This document shows, in pieces, positions 27,697 through 37,251 of a DNA stretch of 37,767 nt. The position numbers were made by a program, and so were the translations under genes. How positions within the stretch are numbered: position 1 is the stretch's first letter; every line of letters begins with the position of its first letter. The notes beneath the pieces were generated by a model. It ran no database searches. It worked only from the letters and a program-made list of their open reading frames with translations, and was not told the origin of the DNA. Source of the stretch: an uncultured Fidelibacterota bacterium (lineage in GTDB: Bacteria > Fidelibacterota > Marinisomatia > Marinisomatales > UBA1611); assembly GCA_902602795.1 (NCBI GenBank), contig CACKSF010000008.1, positions 1 to 37,767 on the forward strand, read 5' to 3'.

Positions 27697-28284
27697 ATGA
27701 AATTTCATATATTTTTCTTAATATATATTTTTAACTTTATCTTTTCTCAACTGATACCGAAAATTGAAACCTATAAAGATGGTGCTATAAAAACCATTAC
27801 TTATTTAAAAAAGGATACTAATAAACTGATAAAAGTGAAAGAAGAAAACTATTTTACCAGCGGACAGTTAGAATCATCTGTAGATTTCAAAGATAACCAA
27901 AAAAATGGGAAATACATCTCATTTTGGGAAAATGGAAAAATGTCTTCAAGTGGTTTTTTTAATAAAGGTAAAATGAATGGCCTGTGGAATTTTTGGGATA
28001 GCAACGGAAATATTAAGGGAATATCAATATGGAAGAATAATTTAAAAAATGGTAAATGGACTGCTTTTTACGTTTCAGGTCAAATTAGGCAAGAATCAAT
28101 TTTTGAAAAAGGAAACCTAGAAGGATCTCAGTTTGAATATCATCAAAATGGCAGTAAAGCTTTGCAGGCCGAATGGTCAAACGGGAAAAAATGCGGAACT
28201 TGGCAATACTGGGATGAAGGCGGAACCTTATTTCTTAAAGAATATTATAATACTGACAAACTTGTTAGCAGAAAGACATACTAG
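27697..28284 (+). CDS. Secreted MORN-like/YwqK-type repeat protein
   Basis: YFTSGQLESSVDFKDNQKNGKYISFWENGKMSSSGFFNKGKMNGLWNFWDSNGNIKG. Start chosen at MKFHIFFLIYIF (signal peptide). Confidence 0.75.
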   Translation: MKFHIFFLIYIFNFIFSQLIPKIETYKDGAIKTITYLKKDTNKLIKVKEENYFTSGQLESSVDFKDNQKNGKYISFWENGKMSSSGFFNKGKMNGLWNFWDSNGNIKGISIWKNNLKNGKWTAFYVSGQIRQESIFEKGNLEGSQFEYHQNGSKALQAEWSNGKKCGTWQYWDEGGTLFLKEYYNTDKLVSRKTY

Positions 28285-28579
28285 CTTTTATTTTGGTAAG
28301 GATTAATTTCTCATCCCAAATAGTATTTCTAAGGTCTATTTCAATAGAATGTATAAGCTAAAGGTTATTTTTTGATTGATTGTATTTTGATGACAAATTT
28401 TAAAATTATTTTCGAAATTTAGATTTTTCTATTTGAACTGCAGCATATTTCTTTACTCTTAAATTTCCGAATTTGGACAGAAGAATTTCTAAATAATCGA
28501 ATCTGATCAAAATAGCAAATAGAATGATTGCAAGTAGATTAAAGACGGCTAGAAAGAGGATATTCAAAATATATGGATG

Positions 28580-29062
28580 TTAATTGCGTGCAATGATTGG
28601 ATTTTTTACAACAGATCCTGAAGTTTTTGCTTGATCATTTAAACCGGGTATTTTTTTATTTAAATCAGAAATTTTAGGAATACTAAATTCAGAATCTCTA
28701 ATGTATTTTCTACCAGCTAAAGCAAGAAGAGCTAATCCAACCATTAAAATAGCTATGCTATGGTTTAGAGCATCAGCACTATCCAGTGATTCAAAACTGA
28801 TAATTCTGGCTAAATTAAACATGCAAATATACAATGGATACCTTACAGGTATTTTTCCAGAATCAAAATAAATCTGGATCATCTGAATAATTTCAAGATA
28901 TATAAAAATTAGCATTATGCTGGAGACTCCAACCGAACCATCGAGAAACATTTGAAAAATCTCCCTACCACAAAGAAATACTACTATACCAAGAATCATT
29001 AGGTGTAGAAACTTTTCAATAATTATTAATATGTTTTTTACTAATATATTTATTTTTTTCAT
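28580..29062 (-). CDS. PsiE-like membrane protein
   Basis: LIFIYLEIIQMIQIYFDSGKIPVRYPLYICMFNLARIISFES. Confidence 0.7.
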   Translation of the reverse strand: MKKINILVKNILIIIEKFLHLMILGIVVFLCGREIFQMFLDGSVGVSSIMLIFIYLEIIQMIQIYFDSGKIPVRYPLYICMFNLARIISFESLDSADALNHSIAILMVGLALLALAGRKYIRDSEFSIPKISDLNKKIPGLNDQAKTSGSVVKNPIIARN

Positions 29063-29559
29063 AAGAAAAAACGTTCATAACGCTCATTTGTTACTGTATA
29101 TTAATATACATTTTATTTATTGTCAAGATGTTATTTTAACATTGTATTGATTAATAATAAAATTTGTTGTTTAGATAGATCCCCATAAGAATGTGATTTT
29201 AAACTAAAAAACTTTTTTAAAATAATTTTTAAACATAGACTTTATACTTACTTCCAATAATATGTGCTAATTAGTTGGTGTAAAAAATACTTAAAGTCGA
29301 TGAATACATATTAAACCATTCAATTTTCATTGTCCATCTACCCTTCTCCAGCTGAAATCTAAAGAGTGCTACTTCGAGTAATAAAATGAACCCAAATAAT
29401 TACATTATTTTTAAGATTAGCTTGAAGATTATTTTATGCAATATGTTTTGGAAACAAAATTTTAATATCAGTTCTTTTAAAATAAAGTTGAGATCTTATT
29501 ATAATTTTATAATTAGAATATCTAAAATATTTACTTAATTAAGACTTTTTATTTTATAA

Positions 29560-30462
29560 ATGAACAAAATATTATTTATAGGAGCAACCGGATTTATTGG
29601 ATCCCATTTATTTAAAGAAATAAAAGCATCTTGTAAAAATAGGTCAATGGTCGTTTTACACAAAAATTTTAAATTTTTTGATTTTGAAAGTTTTGATGCA
29701 ATTGTAGGCGATTTTACTAGTATTGACCTTGATCACTTTAAACGCTTTAAGCCGGATACTATTTTTCACCTTGGAAGAATCAGAGGAAATGGAGTTTTCG
29801 GCAGACTTAGGGCTGCAAATAAAGGAAAGAATGGTAATACAAGGATAGTAAAATATCTTTCAAAAAATAACTTAAGTCCGCGAATATTTTACTTTTCAGG
29901 TACTTTAGTGTACGGTAATAAAAGATCTGAAAATGCCGATGAAAAAAGCGTAATAGACCCAACTTCTTTTTCTAAAGAATACTATAGAGCAGAGAAACCA
30001 TGGTATAGAGAATCCATTAAATTGAATGCAAATATTTCCATGTTTAGGTTGCCTTGGGTTGTCGGAAAAGGCTCTTGGTTTTATCATCACTATGTTCAAA
30101 TTGCTTTGAAACATGGTTTTGTTCCTCTTTATTCAAAAGGTGAAAATTGGATGAGTCTAATAGATGTACATGATTGTTGTTCTCTTGCGCATTATATAAG
30201 TAGGAAAAGCGAAATTTTTAAAATTGTAAACCTATACAATCCAAATTTAATTGTTAAGCAAACTGAATTTGTAGAAATGATATCAGATATACTAAATACG
30301 CCTGTTAAAAGGATTCGTTTGCGAAGAAAAATATTTAGAGACAATGCTTTTAATGAAGCTATGGGATTTTCTTTAAAGGTGAGCAGCATCCATACAGACT
30401 TATACAATAATTTTCAATTTAAAATAAATGATCTGAAAACCTTAATTGAACAAAATATCTGA
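29560..30462 (+). CDS. NAD-dependent epimerase/dehydratase (extended SDR)
   Basis: ILFIGATGFIGSHLFKEI Rossmann motif; SGTLVYG...YYRAEK-type active-site region. Confidence 0.85.
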   Translation: MNKILFIGATGFIGSHLFKEIKASCKNRSMVVLHKNFKFFDFESFDAIVGDFTSIDLDHFKRFKPDTIFHLGRIRGNGVFGRLRAANKGKNGNTRIVKYLSKNNLSPRIFYFSGTLVYGNKRSENADEKSVIDPTSFSKEYYRAEKPWYRESIKLNANISMFRLPWVVGKGSWFYHHYVQIALKHGFVPLYSKGENWMSLIDVHDCCSLAHYISRKSEIFKIVNLYNPNLIVKQTEFVEMISDILNTPVKRIRLRRKIFRDNAFNEAMGFSLKVSSIHTDLYNNFQFKINDLKTLIEQNI

Positions 30463-31496
30463 TGAGATTAATGAAAAAAGGAGAATTTGATTTAACAACA
30501 AAAATAAAGACATTAATCTGTTATTCGCATGTTTTTGATTGTCCCTTAAGCGAAAAGGAGCTCTTCTACCTTTGTAATGATTACAAGAAAAATAAGGTAA
30601 AAAAAATTTTAACAAATTTAAAATTTGATAACCATGTAATATTGAAAGACGGACATATAGTTTTAAAAAAGTATAATTTTAAAAATATTTTAGAAACTAG
30701 GCAGAGAAGACTTTCCAACTCAAAAAAAATTATAGATGAGAACCAGACTATCCTTAGATTTCTATCAAAGATACCGTTTATTTTAATGATAGGAATTTCA
30801 GGAGCAGTAGCGCACCACAACACTCTTGATAAAGATAAATATCCTCCAGACTTAGACCTTTTCATAGTATGCAAGAATTATAGTTTACATCTAGCAAGAT
30901 TTATAATGATCATAATTAGACGATTATATGCGCTGTTAAATTTTGTTGGTCTTTCAAAAAAAAGGATAACAATAGATCCAAATTTTGGACTTGAAACTGG
31001 TGACCTATCTGTCAACATAAAATCTTTTTTTACAGCATATGAAGCTTTTTCTGTGAAGGTGTTAAAAGGGCAAAATATTTACAATTTATTTGTTAATGAA
31101 AATAAATGGATCTACAAGTATCTTAATCCTTATCAAACAGTTGAGAAAAACAACATTTATCTAGAACTTGATGCAAATGCTAGTTTTATAGTAAGAGTGT
31201 TAAATTATTTCTGTTTCTTATTCTTTTTAGCATTGAATCATTCGAAGCATCTTATTTTTGGAATTAAAAAAACATACTCCTTTGGAGACAATTATGATTA
31301 TACTTTTGATAGAATTCAACACGCTGACGGTGGTTATCAAACCCATATTGCATTAAAACTGGAAAAAATATATAAAACAGTATTTGAGGAAGATCATATG
31401 TTACTTTGTTTTCTTTTTCCAAAAATAAGCAATTCTAATAATTCTAAAGCTGATGATACAGATACTCATTTAACCAAAACTTTATATTATGATTAG
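30462..31496 (+). CDS. Nucleotidyltransferase-fold protein
   Basis: ILMIGISGAVAHHNTLDKDKYPPDLDLFIVCKN resembles GSxA...DxD NTase motif; overlaps upstream stop. Confidence 0.5.
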   Translation: MRLMKKGEFDLTTKIKTLICYSHVFDCPLSEKELFYLCNDYKKNKVKKILTNLKFDNHVILKDGHIVLKKYNFKNILETRQRRLSNSKKIIDENQTILRFLSKIPFILMIGISGAVAHHNTLDKDKYPPDLDLFIVCKNYSLHLARFIMIIIRRLYALLNFVGLSKKRITIDPNFGLETGDLSVNIKSFFTAYEAFSVKVLKGQNIYNLFVNENKWIYKYLNPYQTVEKNNIYLELDANASFIVRVLNYFCFLFFLALNHSKHLIFGIKKTYSFGDNYDYTFDRIQHADGGYQTHIALKLEKIYKTVFEEDHMLLCFLFPKISNSNNSKADDTDTHLTKTLYYD

Positions 31497-32349
31497 TAAT
31501 TATACTAAGTTAGTAGGCGATTATTACGATATTGATTCTTATGACTTTGACAAAAGGTATTGGAACAACCTCATACTTCAGAAAATAAGGCAGGATTTTA
31601 GAGAAAACACGAAGCGACTTAAATTTGATAACGCCTTAGAAATTGGATGTGGTACAGGTATAGATCTCTTGCATTTTTCAAAAATATTTCCTGAAAAAAG
31701 TTTTAGTGGAATTGATGTGTCCTCAAAAATGATCGAAATTTCAAAGTCAAAGATAGATCAAGCTAAAATATCTAACTGCGATGTTCAAAAAGGAGGCCCT
31801 GATGAAATATCTAAAATTTATCCTAATCTTAAATTTGATTTAATCTATGTTTATTTTGGTGCATTGAATACTGTCGAAAATTTGAAAGATACCGCTGATA
31901 AAATAATTGACTGCTGTGAAGATGGGGGGCACTTAGTTTTAAGTTTTGTGAATAAGCATTATTTAGCTGAAGTATTGTTAAATTTATTAAGGTTAAGATT
32001 CAGTGACGCATTTAGGCGATATAAAGAAATATGGGGAGGCTACAGTCCAAATAAACACTTAGATAGCAAATGTTTCAGCTCTAGAGAAATTAGAAAATTA
32101 TTTCTGCCAGCTAATATTGAAATTTTTCGAAAGGGGTATTCCATACTTTATCCTGCATGGTATCGTAATCACTGGTTAAATAGACTGGGGTCACTTGGAA
32201 ATAGGCTTTGGAAAATTGATTCAATATTAAATAATTCCTTTTTTTGGCAATTCGGAGAATACACCTTTTTTATTTTTAAAAAAAAAATATCTACAAATAA
32301 CTTACAGAAAAGAACCTCAAATACCAGTCCTATTTATAAGAGGCTGTAA
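31489..32349 (+). CDS. Class I SAM-dependent methyltransferase
   Basis: NALEIGCGTGIDLLHFSKIFPEKSFSGIDVSSKMIEISKSK. Confidence 0.85.
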   Translation: MISNYTKLVGDYYDIDSYDFDKRYWNNLILQKIRQDFRENTKRLKFDNALEIGCGTGIDLLHFSKIFPEKSFSGIDVSSKMIEISKSKIDQAKISNCDVQKGGPDEISKIYPNLKFDLIYVYFGALNTVENLKDTADKIIDCCEDGGHLVLSFVNKHYLAEVLLNLLRLRFSDAFRRYKEIWGGYSPNKHLDSKCFSSREIRKLFLPANIEIFRKGYSILYPAWYRNHWLNRLGSLGNRLWKIDSILNNSFFWQFGEYTFFIFKKKISTNNLQKRTSNTSPIYKRL

Positions 32350-32419
32350 TAGTGATGAACAGCATCAAAGCATTTATTTGGGTCATCCTGAATTTGCAGG
32401 ATTTTAAGTTATCCTTTGA

Positions 32420-32465
32420 TTTAAGCACTGCATTCGTGGGGTTTTTTATTTGTGGAGTGATAAGT
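32420..32465 (+). terminator. Terminator-like hairpin with R1-type tail
   Basis: CACTGCATTCGTGGGGTTTTTTATTTGTGGAGTGATAAG; weaker stem than 7227-7251. Confidence 0.4.
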
Positions 32466-32493
32466 AGATTTTATTAAATGAAATAGGTCAATT

Positions 32494-32748
32494 ATGCAAG
32501 TGTCCATAGAAGTAAGTCTTTATCCTTTAAATGAAAACTTTATTCCAATAATTGATGAATTTATAAGTGGCTTAAAAAAGTATGATAATATTGAAGTGAA
32601 AACAAATAGTATGAGCACTCAACTATTTGGGGAATTTGATGATTTAATGATTATTTTAAAAACTGAGATCGCAAAAAATTTTAAAAAAGAAATTAATTCA
32701 GTTCTTAATTTAAAAATCGTAAATGGTGACTCAAGAAAATACGATTAG
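32494..32748 (+). CDS. YkoF/MTH1187-like thiamine-binding family protein
   Basis: VSIEVSLYPLNENFIPIIDEFISGL...VKTNSMSTQLFGEFDDLM...LKIVNGDSRKYD. Confidence 0.75.
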   Translation: MQVSIEVSLYPLNENFIPIIDEFISGLKKYDNIEVKTNSMSTQLFGEFDDLMIILKTEIAKNFKKEINSVLNLKIVNGDSRKYD

Positions 32749-32825
32749 CACTTTTTTCAATCTATTTAATTGAAAATGATAATTTCCGACTAAAACTTGT
32801 TGGATTTTTGTTTGAAAAAATCTTG

Positions 32826-34106
32826 CTAATTTATACGATCAAGAAGTAGAACCAAATCAAAGATATCTATTGCGCTGTTGTAATCTATATCTGCTAGGAA
32901 TAGATATTCTTCACCTAGAGAATTAGAATTTATAATGTGGGACAATAGTAATATAAAATCATTAAGTGTAATACTATTATCTCCATCAAAGTCCCCATTC
33001 ATTGGAGGAACAATTTGATATAGTTTATTTGCGCTAGTGGAAACCAACCAGATTGTCCCATCAGGACCTACCTTAATTGACATTAGATCCTCAATTATAT
33101 CTGTTCCCAATTTATGTATAAGTTGAAATTGATTGGTAGGTTCAAGATCATATATGTGAATATCTCCTGTAGAATAATCACTTACTAGAAGGAATGTATT
33201 GTAGATATCTATTCCTGTTGGTGAGACAAGGCCACTATCGATAACAGTTTCATAATCTGCATTAATCATACTGTAGTAGCCTTCGATATTTTCTCCATAG
33301 GGATCAAGATCGCTTCCTACTTCCCCCGCATTAATATTCATCCTGATAATTCTTTGATTCCCAGTATCGCATATGTATAACATGTCATTTGATTGATCTA
33401 GAACCATATGACTTGATAAACCTATTACTCTATTTACGCTGATTTCGTCATACCGATATATAAGCCCATCTGAGTGATCTTCACCTCCGTGCTCATGATC
33501 TGGATGAGGATCTTGAAAATTATATTTCGCAATCGTATTATGGAACCCATCAAAAAGCCAATAAGTATTATCTGTTTCAGCAGCAATCCCAACACTAAAG
33601 GGACTTTGATGAAGCATATCCCAATGGCTACCTAGCTCAGGACCATTTTGATTAATTCTTGCGTAAATAGAGGTGTCAGCTTCCCAAAGTGTGCAGCCCG
33701 AGAAATATCCGTTTGGGTTGTTGTTTGCATCTTGAACATCAAGAGTATTGGCAAAGCCACCATTATCACTGAATGCCAAGGCGCTTGCAGTATGCATAAA
33801 ATGGGCAGAATAGGAATCTTTCCTATATTCGGACCACTGCGAATCTAGACCAGCATTGTAATAAGTTACAGTACTGCCTCCAAAAGTTGGATCATATACC
33901 GCAGAATTTTCATTAATTACCCAAAGTTCATTAGGCCTGCTAGAATCAGTATGAAAATCTAAATCGCGTGGCCTATAAAGGCCATCTGATGAAGTCCCAG
34001 ATAAGTCTAAAATAAAAAAAGGAGCATTAATAATTTTATTGAAAACTGATTGAGCAAAGGAGTATTCAAATATTACTAAAATTGAAATGAAGTACATAGT
34101 TTTCAT
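32826..34106 (-). CDS. Secreted NHL/beta-propeller protein with C-terminal dockerin-like repeats
   Basis: Signal peptide; PRDLDFH, GIAAETDNTYWLFDG repeats; C-terminus NGDFDGDNSITLNDFILLL...ADIDYNSAIDIFDLVLLLDRIN. Confidence 0.75.
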   Translation of the reverse strand: MKTMYFISILVIFEYSFAQSVFNKIINAPFFILDLSGTSSDGLYRPRDLDFHTDSSRPNELWVINENSAVYDPTFGGSTVTYYNAGLDSQWSEYRKDSYSAHFMHTASALAFSDNGGFANTLDVQDANNNPNGYFSGCTLWEADTSIYARINQNGPELGSHWDMLHQSPFSVGIAAETDNTYWLFDGFHNTIAKYNFQDPHPDHEHGGEDHSDGLIYRYDEISVNRVIGLSSHMVLDQSNDMLYICDTGNQRIIRMNINAGEVGSDLDPYGENIEGYYSMINADYETVIDSGLVSPTGIDIYNTFLLVSDYSTGDIHIYDLEPTNQFQLIHKLGTDIIEDLMSIKVGPDGTIWLVSTSANKLYQIVPPMNGDFDGDNSITLNDFILLLSHIINSNSLGEEYLFLADIDYNSAIDIFDLVLLLDRIN

Positions 34107-34230
34107 TTTTAATTTTACATTTTTTTATTTGCTCTATACCAAATAAATTTTAGAGCAGCTTTTTTATATAACGCATTCTTTATTTTAATTTTTTTTAAAA
34201 AAAATAATTAAGATATCTTTTAGAATAAAC

Positions 34231-34325
34231 CTTGCTCTAATAAATAAACTTTAAATAAAGCAAAGGTGTAATACTATTTCTCCAGCATAGATGAGTTTCT
34301 TATTTGTCAAATGATTGGTAGATTT
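34231..34325 (+). repeat. Dispersed module R1 (copy f)
   Basis: AAATAAACTTTAAATAAAGCAAAGGTGTAATACTATTTCTCCAGCATAGATGAGTTTCTTATTTGTCAAATGATTGGTAGATT. Confidence 0.55.
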
Positions 34326-34542
34326 AATTATGAGTAAATATATATTTTTTCTTATAACTAATATATGGTATTCTATCTCTTACGGTAATCCCAGCCTAAA
34401 CAGGACTATCAAACATGCAATAAATCTCAACAAGTATGGTTTTAAGCAAGAATCGAATACTATTAATAATGAAATACAGCTTTTTAATGTCACAGAATTA
34501 AAGCCAGTAAGTTTTTTTGAAAAATTAATAACAAATCATTAG
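34315..34542 (+). CDS. Small secreted protein, unknown
   Basis: Signal-like MSKYIFFLITNIWYSISYG. Confidence 0.4.
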   Translation: MVDLIMSKYIFFLITNIWYSISYGNPSLNRTIKHAINLNKYGFKQESNTINNEIQLFNVTELKPVSFFEKLITNH

Positions 34543-34574
34543 AAAATATATTAATTGTATTTTTAAATTTTTAT

Positions 34575-34982
34575 ATGATTAACATCAGACCCATTTTAGC
34601 TCTATTAATAATTTCTATAGGATTTCTAATTTCCATATCCGTAGTATTTTTAGATTTGTTAGGTCCTGATATACCGTTACCTAGAAAAAGTATATCTGAA
34701 ATATTAAAATCATCTGATACCTCATTTAAAATTTCGAGTAAGAAAAATGCGAGTATTAGTACTACACGAAAACTAGCGAAGCTATATTTAAATCAAGAAA
34801 ACCTTGTCCATGGGTATTCTAATTTAGATTTCAATACAAATTTATCAGATACCGATAGCGGTAATTTTACTTTTTTATCAGCATTATGCTATGGCAAATC
34901 AGAAAATGATTGTATTTACTTAAATGCATACCTGAAATCTTCTGATTACGGAGAAACATGGGAGATTGGTCTCCTGGAATAA
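34575..34982 (+). CDS. Membrane-anchored protein, unknown
   Basis: N-terminal TM MINIRPILALLIISIGFLISISVVFLDLLG; 135 aa. Confidence 0.5.
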   Translation: MINIRPILALLIISIGFLISISVVFLDLLGPDIPLPRKSISEILKSSDTSFKISSKKNASISTTRKLAKLYLNQENLVHGYSNLDFNTNLSDTDSGNFTFLSALCYGKSENDCIYLNAYLKSSDYGETWEIGLLE

Positions 34983-35283
34983 AATACTAATATATAGTAT
35001 GTATTAATACTTTTAATCACTCTACTCAATTTTGAGAAACTATTAACCCCAATAATGCTTCATAAATAAAGTTTATCACACTTTACAATCAACACTGTAT
35101 TCTGTATTATTTTATTAATTGGATAAACTTTTGCATAATCATGTAAATAGTTTAACCATATTTTTTTAAAAATATTTATTTATACCTGAAAATTTGAGTA
35201 GAAAAGGAAGCCTTTTGCCCTTAATTCTATCATTGCTTCGGAATTAATCTTATAATTATTTACTCAAAAGATTTTTTTATAAA

Positions 35284-36030
35284 TTACTTATTTGCTATAT
35301 AAAGAGTACAAATACCTAAAGATAAAGGAATAGCTTTAATATTTCTAAGGCCTATTGAATCCAATAGAGAAATGAATTCCGAACGTGTTGGAAAATTCAT
35401 AATAGAATCGGCTAAATATTCATAAGCAGCTGGATTCGTGGTAAACCATTTAGCTATTTTGGGTAAAAGACCGTTTAAGTAAAAACTGTAAATGTCTTTA
35501 AAAAAACCGGGATCTGGAGTTGTAAGCTCCAAGATAAGTATTTGGCCATCTGGCAAAGCAACTCTCTTCATTTCGTTTAAGGCTTTAACTTTATCAGGAA
35601 TATTTCTAATACCAAATGCCATAGCTGTCACATCAAAAGTATTATCTTCATAATCAATATTAGTAGCATCACCCCATTTTAGGTCCAGTCGATGTTTTAA
35701 GTTTTGATCTTTAATTTTATCATTTCCATAATCAATCATATTTTGAACAAAATCGATTCCAATTGCTTTTACATTTGGATGAGAATTAACAGTATTAATT
35801 GCTAAATCTCCAGTACCTGTGGCAATATCCAAAAATTTATACGATTTAAAAAACTGCATTTTTTCTACAGTTTTTTTTCGCCATAATAAATCTTGTCTTA
35901 AAGATAAAAACCGATTTAAAAAGTCATACTTGTTTGTTATAGATGAAAAGATATCCATAACAATTTCAACTTTTTGATCTTGATTCATTTGATTTACAGG
36001 GGGATAATCATTTGTATTTTTTTTATTCAT
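35284..36030 (-). CDS. ubiE/menG: Demethylmenaquinone/ubiquinone methyltransferase
   Basis: IVMDIFSSITNKYDFLNRFLSLRQDLLWRKKTV...LDIATGTGDLAI...GIRNIPDKVKALNEMKRVALPDGQILILELTTP. Confidence 0.95.
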   Translation of the reverse strand: MNKKNTNDYPPVNQMNQDQKVEIVMDIFSSITNKYDFLNRFLSLRQDLLWRKKTVEKMQFFKSYKFLDIATGTGDLAINTVNSHPNVKAIGIDFVQNMIDYGNDKIKDQNLKHRLDLKWGDATNIDYEDNTFDVTAMAFGIRNIPDKVKALNEMKRVALPDGQILILELTTPDPGFFKDIYSFYLNGLLPKIAKWFTTNPAAYEYLADSIMNFPTRSEFISLLDSIGLRNIKAIPLSLGICTLYIANK

Positions 36031-36289
36031 ATACTATTTTGTGAAAGATGATATTTAGCTTTTCGTGATAACAGGATAAATATGGACATCTTTTAACTAT
36101 CTTATTAATTGAAACATGTATCTTTAGAAATAATTAATTAGAAATCTAATTGATAAAAGAACTCGAATGATTGAGGCTAAAAACGTAAAAATAATTTATA
36201 ATAAAATATATTAAATATTTTTAAAACAATTCAAACTATTTAAATGTTAGAAAAGCTAAATAACAACTAAAAAAACAAAGGAGTTTATA

Positions 36290-36586
36290 ATGAAGACTTA
36301 CATTCAAGGTATTATCACTGGTGGATTACTTGTATTTACATTTATGGTAACCTTAGGCCATAAAGATTACTCGCGTTACAGTACAGAAAGTGCTGGCAGG
36401 TACACCTACAGTTTTAACACTAGTAAAGAAATTGAAGATCTTATAGAAATTTTTGATAATAAGTCTGGAAAACTTTACATAAGCTCCAAAGAAAAAGGTC
36501 GAGGATTTGAAGTAAGAATGATTGACTACAAAGGATTAGAGGAAAGATATAATACTCTATTAAATGAGTCTCAAAATAAAAATTAA
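36290..36586 (+). CDS. Small membrane-anchored protein, unknown
   Basis: 98 aa with N-terminal TM YIQGIITGGLLVFTFMVTLG; AGGAG-type RBS upstream. Confidence 0.55.
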   Translation: MKTYIQGIITGGLLVFTFMVTLGHKDYSRYSTESAGRYTYSFNTSKEIEDLIEIFDNKSGKLYISSKEKGRGFEVRMIDYKGLEERYNTLLNESQNKN

Positions 36587-36618
36587 AAATCACTATTCTC
36601 TCAAAAACCCATATACCA

Positions 36619-37251
36619 ATGTCAGCAAACTCTTTTTTTAAGCACATAAATCACATCCCAGAAGTTCCCATATTATCTAATTATAAATTTGAGAGTATTG
36701 TTGATTTACCTAAAAATATTCATGTTCATGATTTTGAAACTAAAAATAATTTTCAGAATATTAAGGATTCGTTTTCTATAGGTAAATACAATGAAAAAAG
36801 ACATAATATGTACAAAGGAAAATTATTTGAAAAAACAAAGAGATTTATACACATGGGTATTGATATTGGTGCACCAGCTGGAACTATAGTAAAGTCTTTT
36901 TATGATGGAGAAATATTTCTTTTTAAAAATAACAATCTCAAATTAGATTATGGTTACACAATTATAGTTAAGTACAATTTTAATAACCAGAATCTATATG
37001 CTCTCTATGGGCACCTAAGTAAATCTTCAATATTGAATAAAAAAATTGGACAAAAAATTTACTCTGGTGAAACATTAGCATATGTAGGGGAAAAGGAAGA
37101 AAATGGTGGTTGGCCACCTCATGTTCATTTTCAATTATGTCTTTTAGAGCCTAAAGAATGTGATCTTCCAGGAGTAGTTTCTGAAGAACAACATGCCAGT
37201 GCTTTAAAAATTTTTCCAGACCCACGAATTGTTTTGGGAAAAGTTTATTAA
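36619..37251 (+). CDS. M23 (LytM-like) peptidase domain protein
   Basis: RFIHMGIDIGAPAGTIVKS...LYALYGHLS...GGWPPHVHFQLC zinc-ligand motifs. Confidence 0.85.
   Translation: MSANSFFKHINHIPEVPILSNYKFESIVDLPKNIHVHDFETKNNFQNIKDSFSIGKYNEKRHNMYKGKLFEKTKRFIHMGIDIGAPAGTIVKSFYDGEIFLFKNNNLKLDYGYTIIVKYNFNNQNLYALYGHLSKSSILNKKIGQKIYSGETLAYVGEKEENGGWPPHVHFQLCLLEPKECDLPGVVSEEQHASALKIFPDPRIVLGKVY

Noticed and set aside
28413-28567. ~50-codon minus-strand hydrophobic frame downstream of the PsiE-like gene (LNILFLAVFNLLAIILFAILIRFDYLEILLSKFG...)
   Set aside because: No ATG/GTG start; only TTG/ATT possible, so too weak to call as a gene.
4863-34325. R1 copies as a CRISPR array
   Set aside because: Copies are kilobases apart, diverged and separated by genes; no short regular spacers or cas genes.
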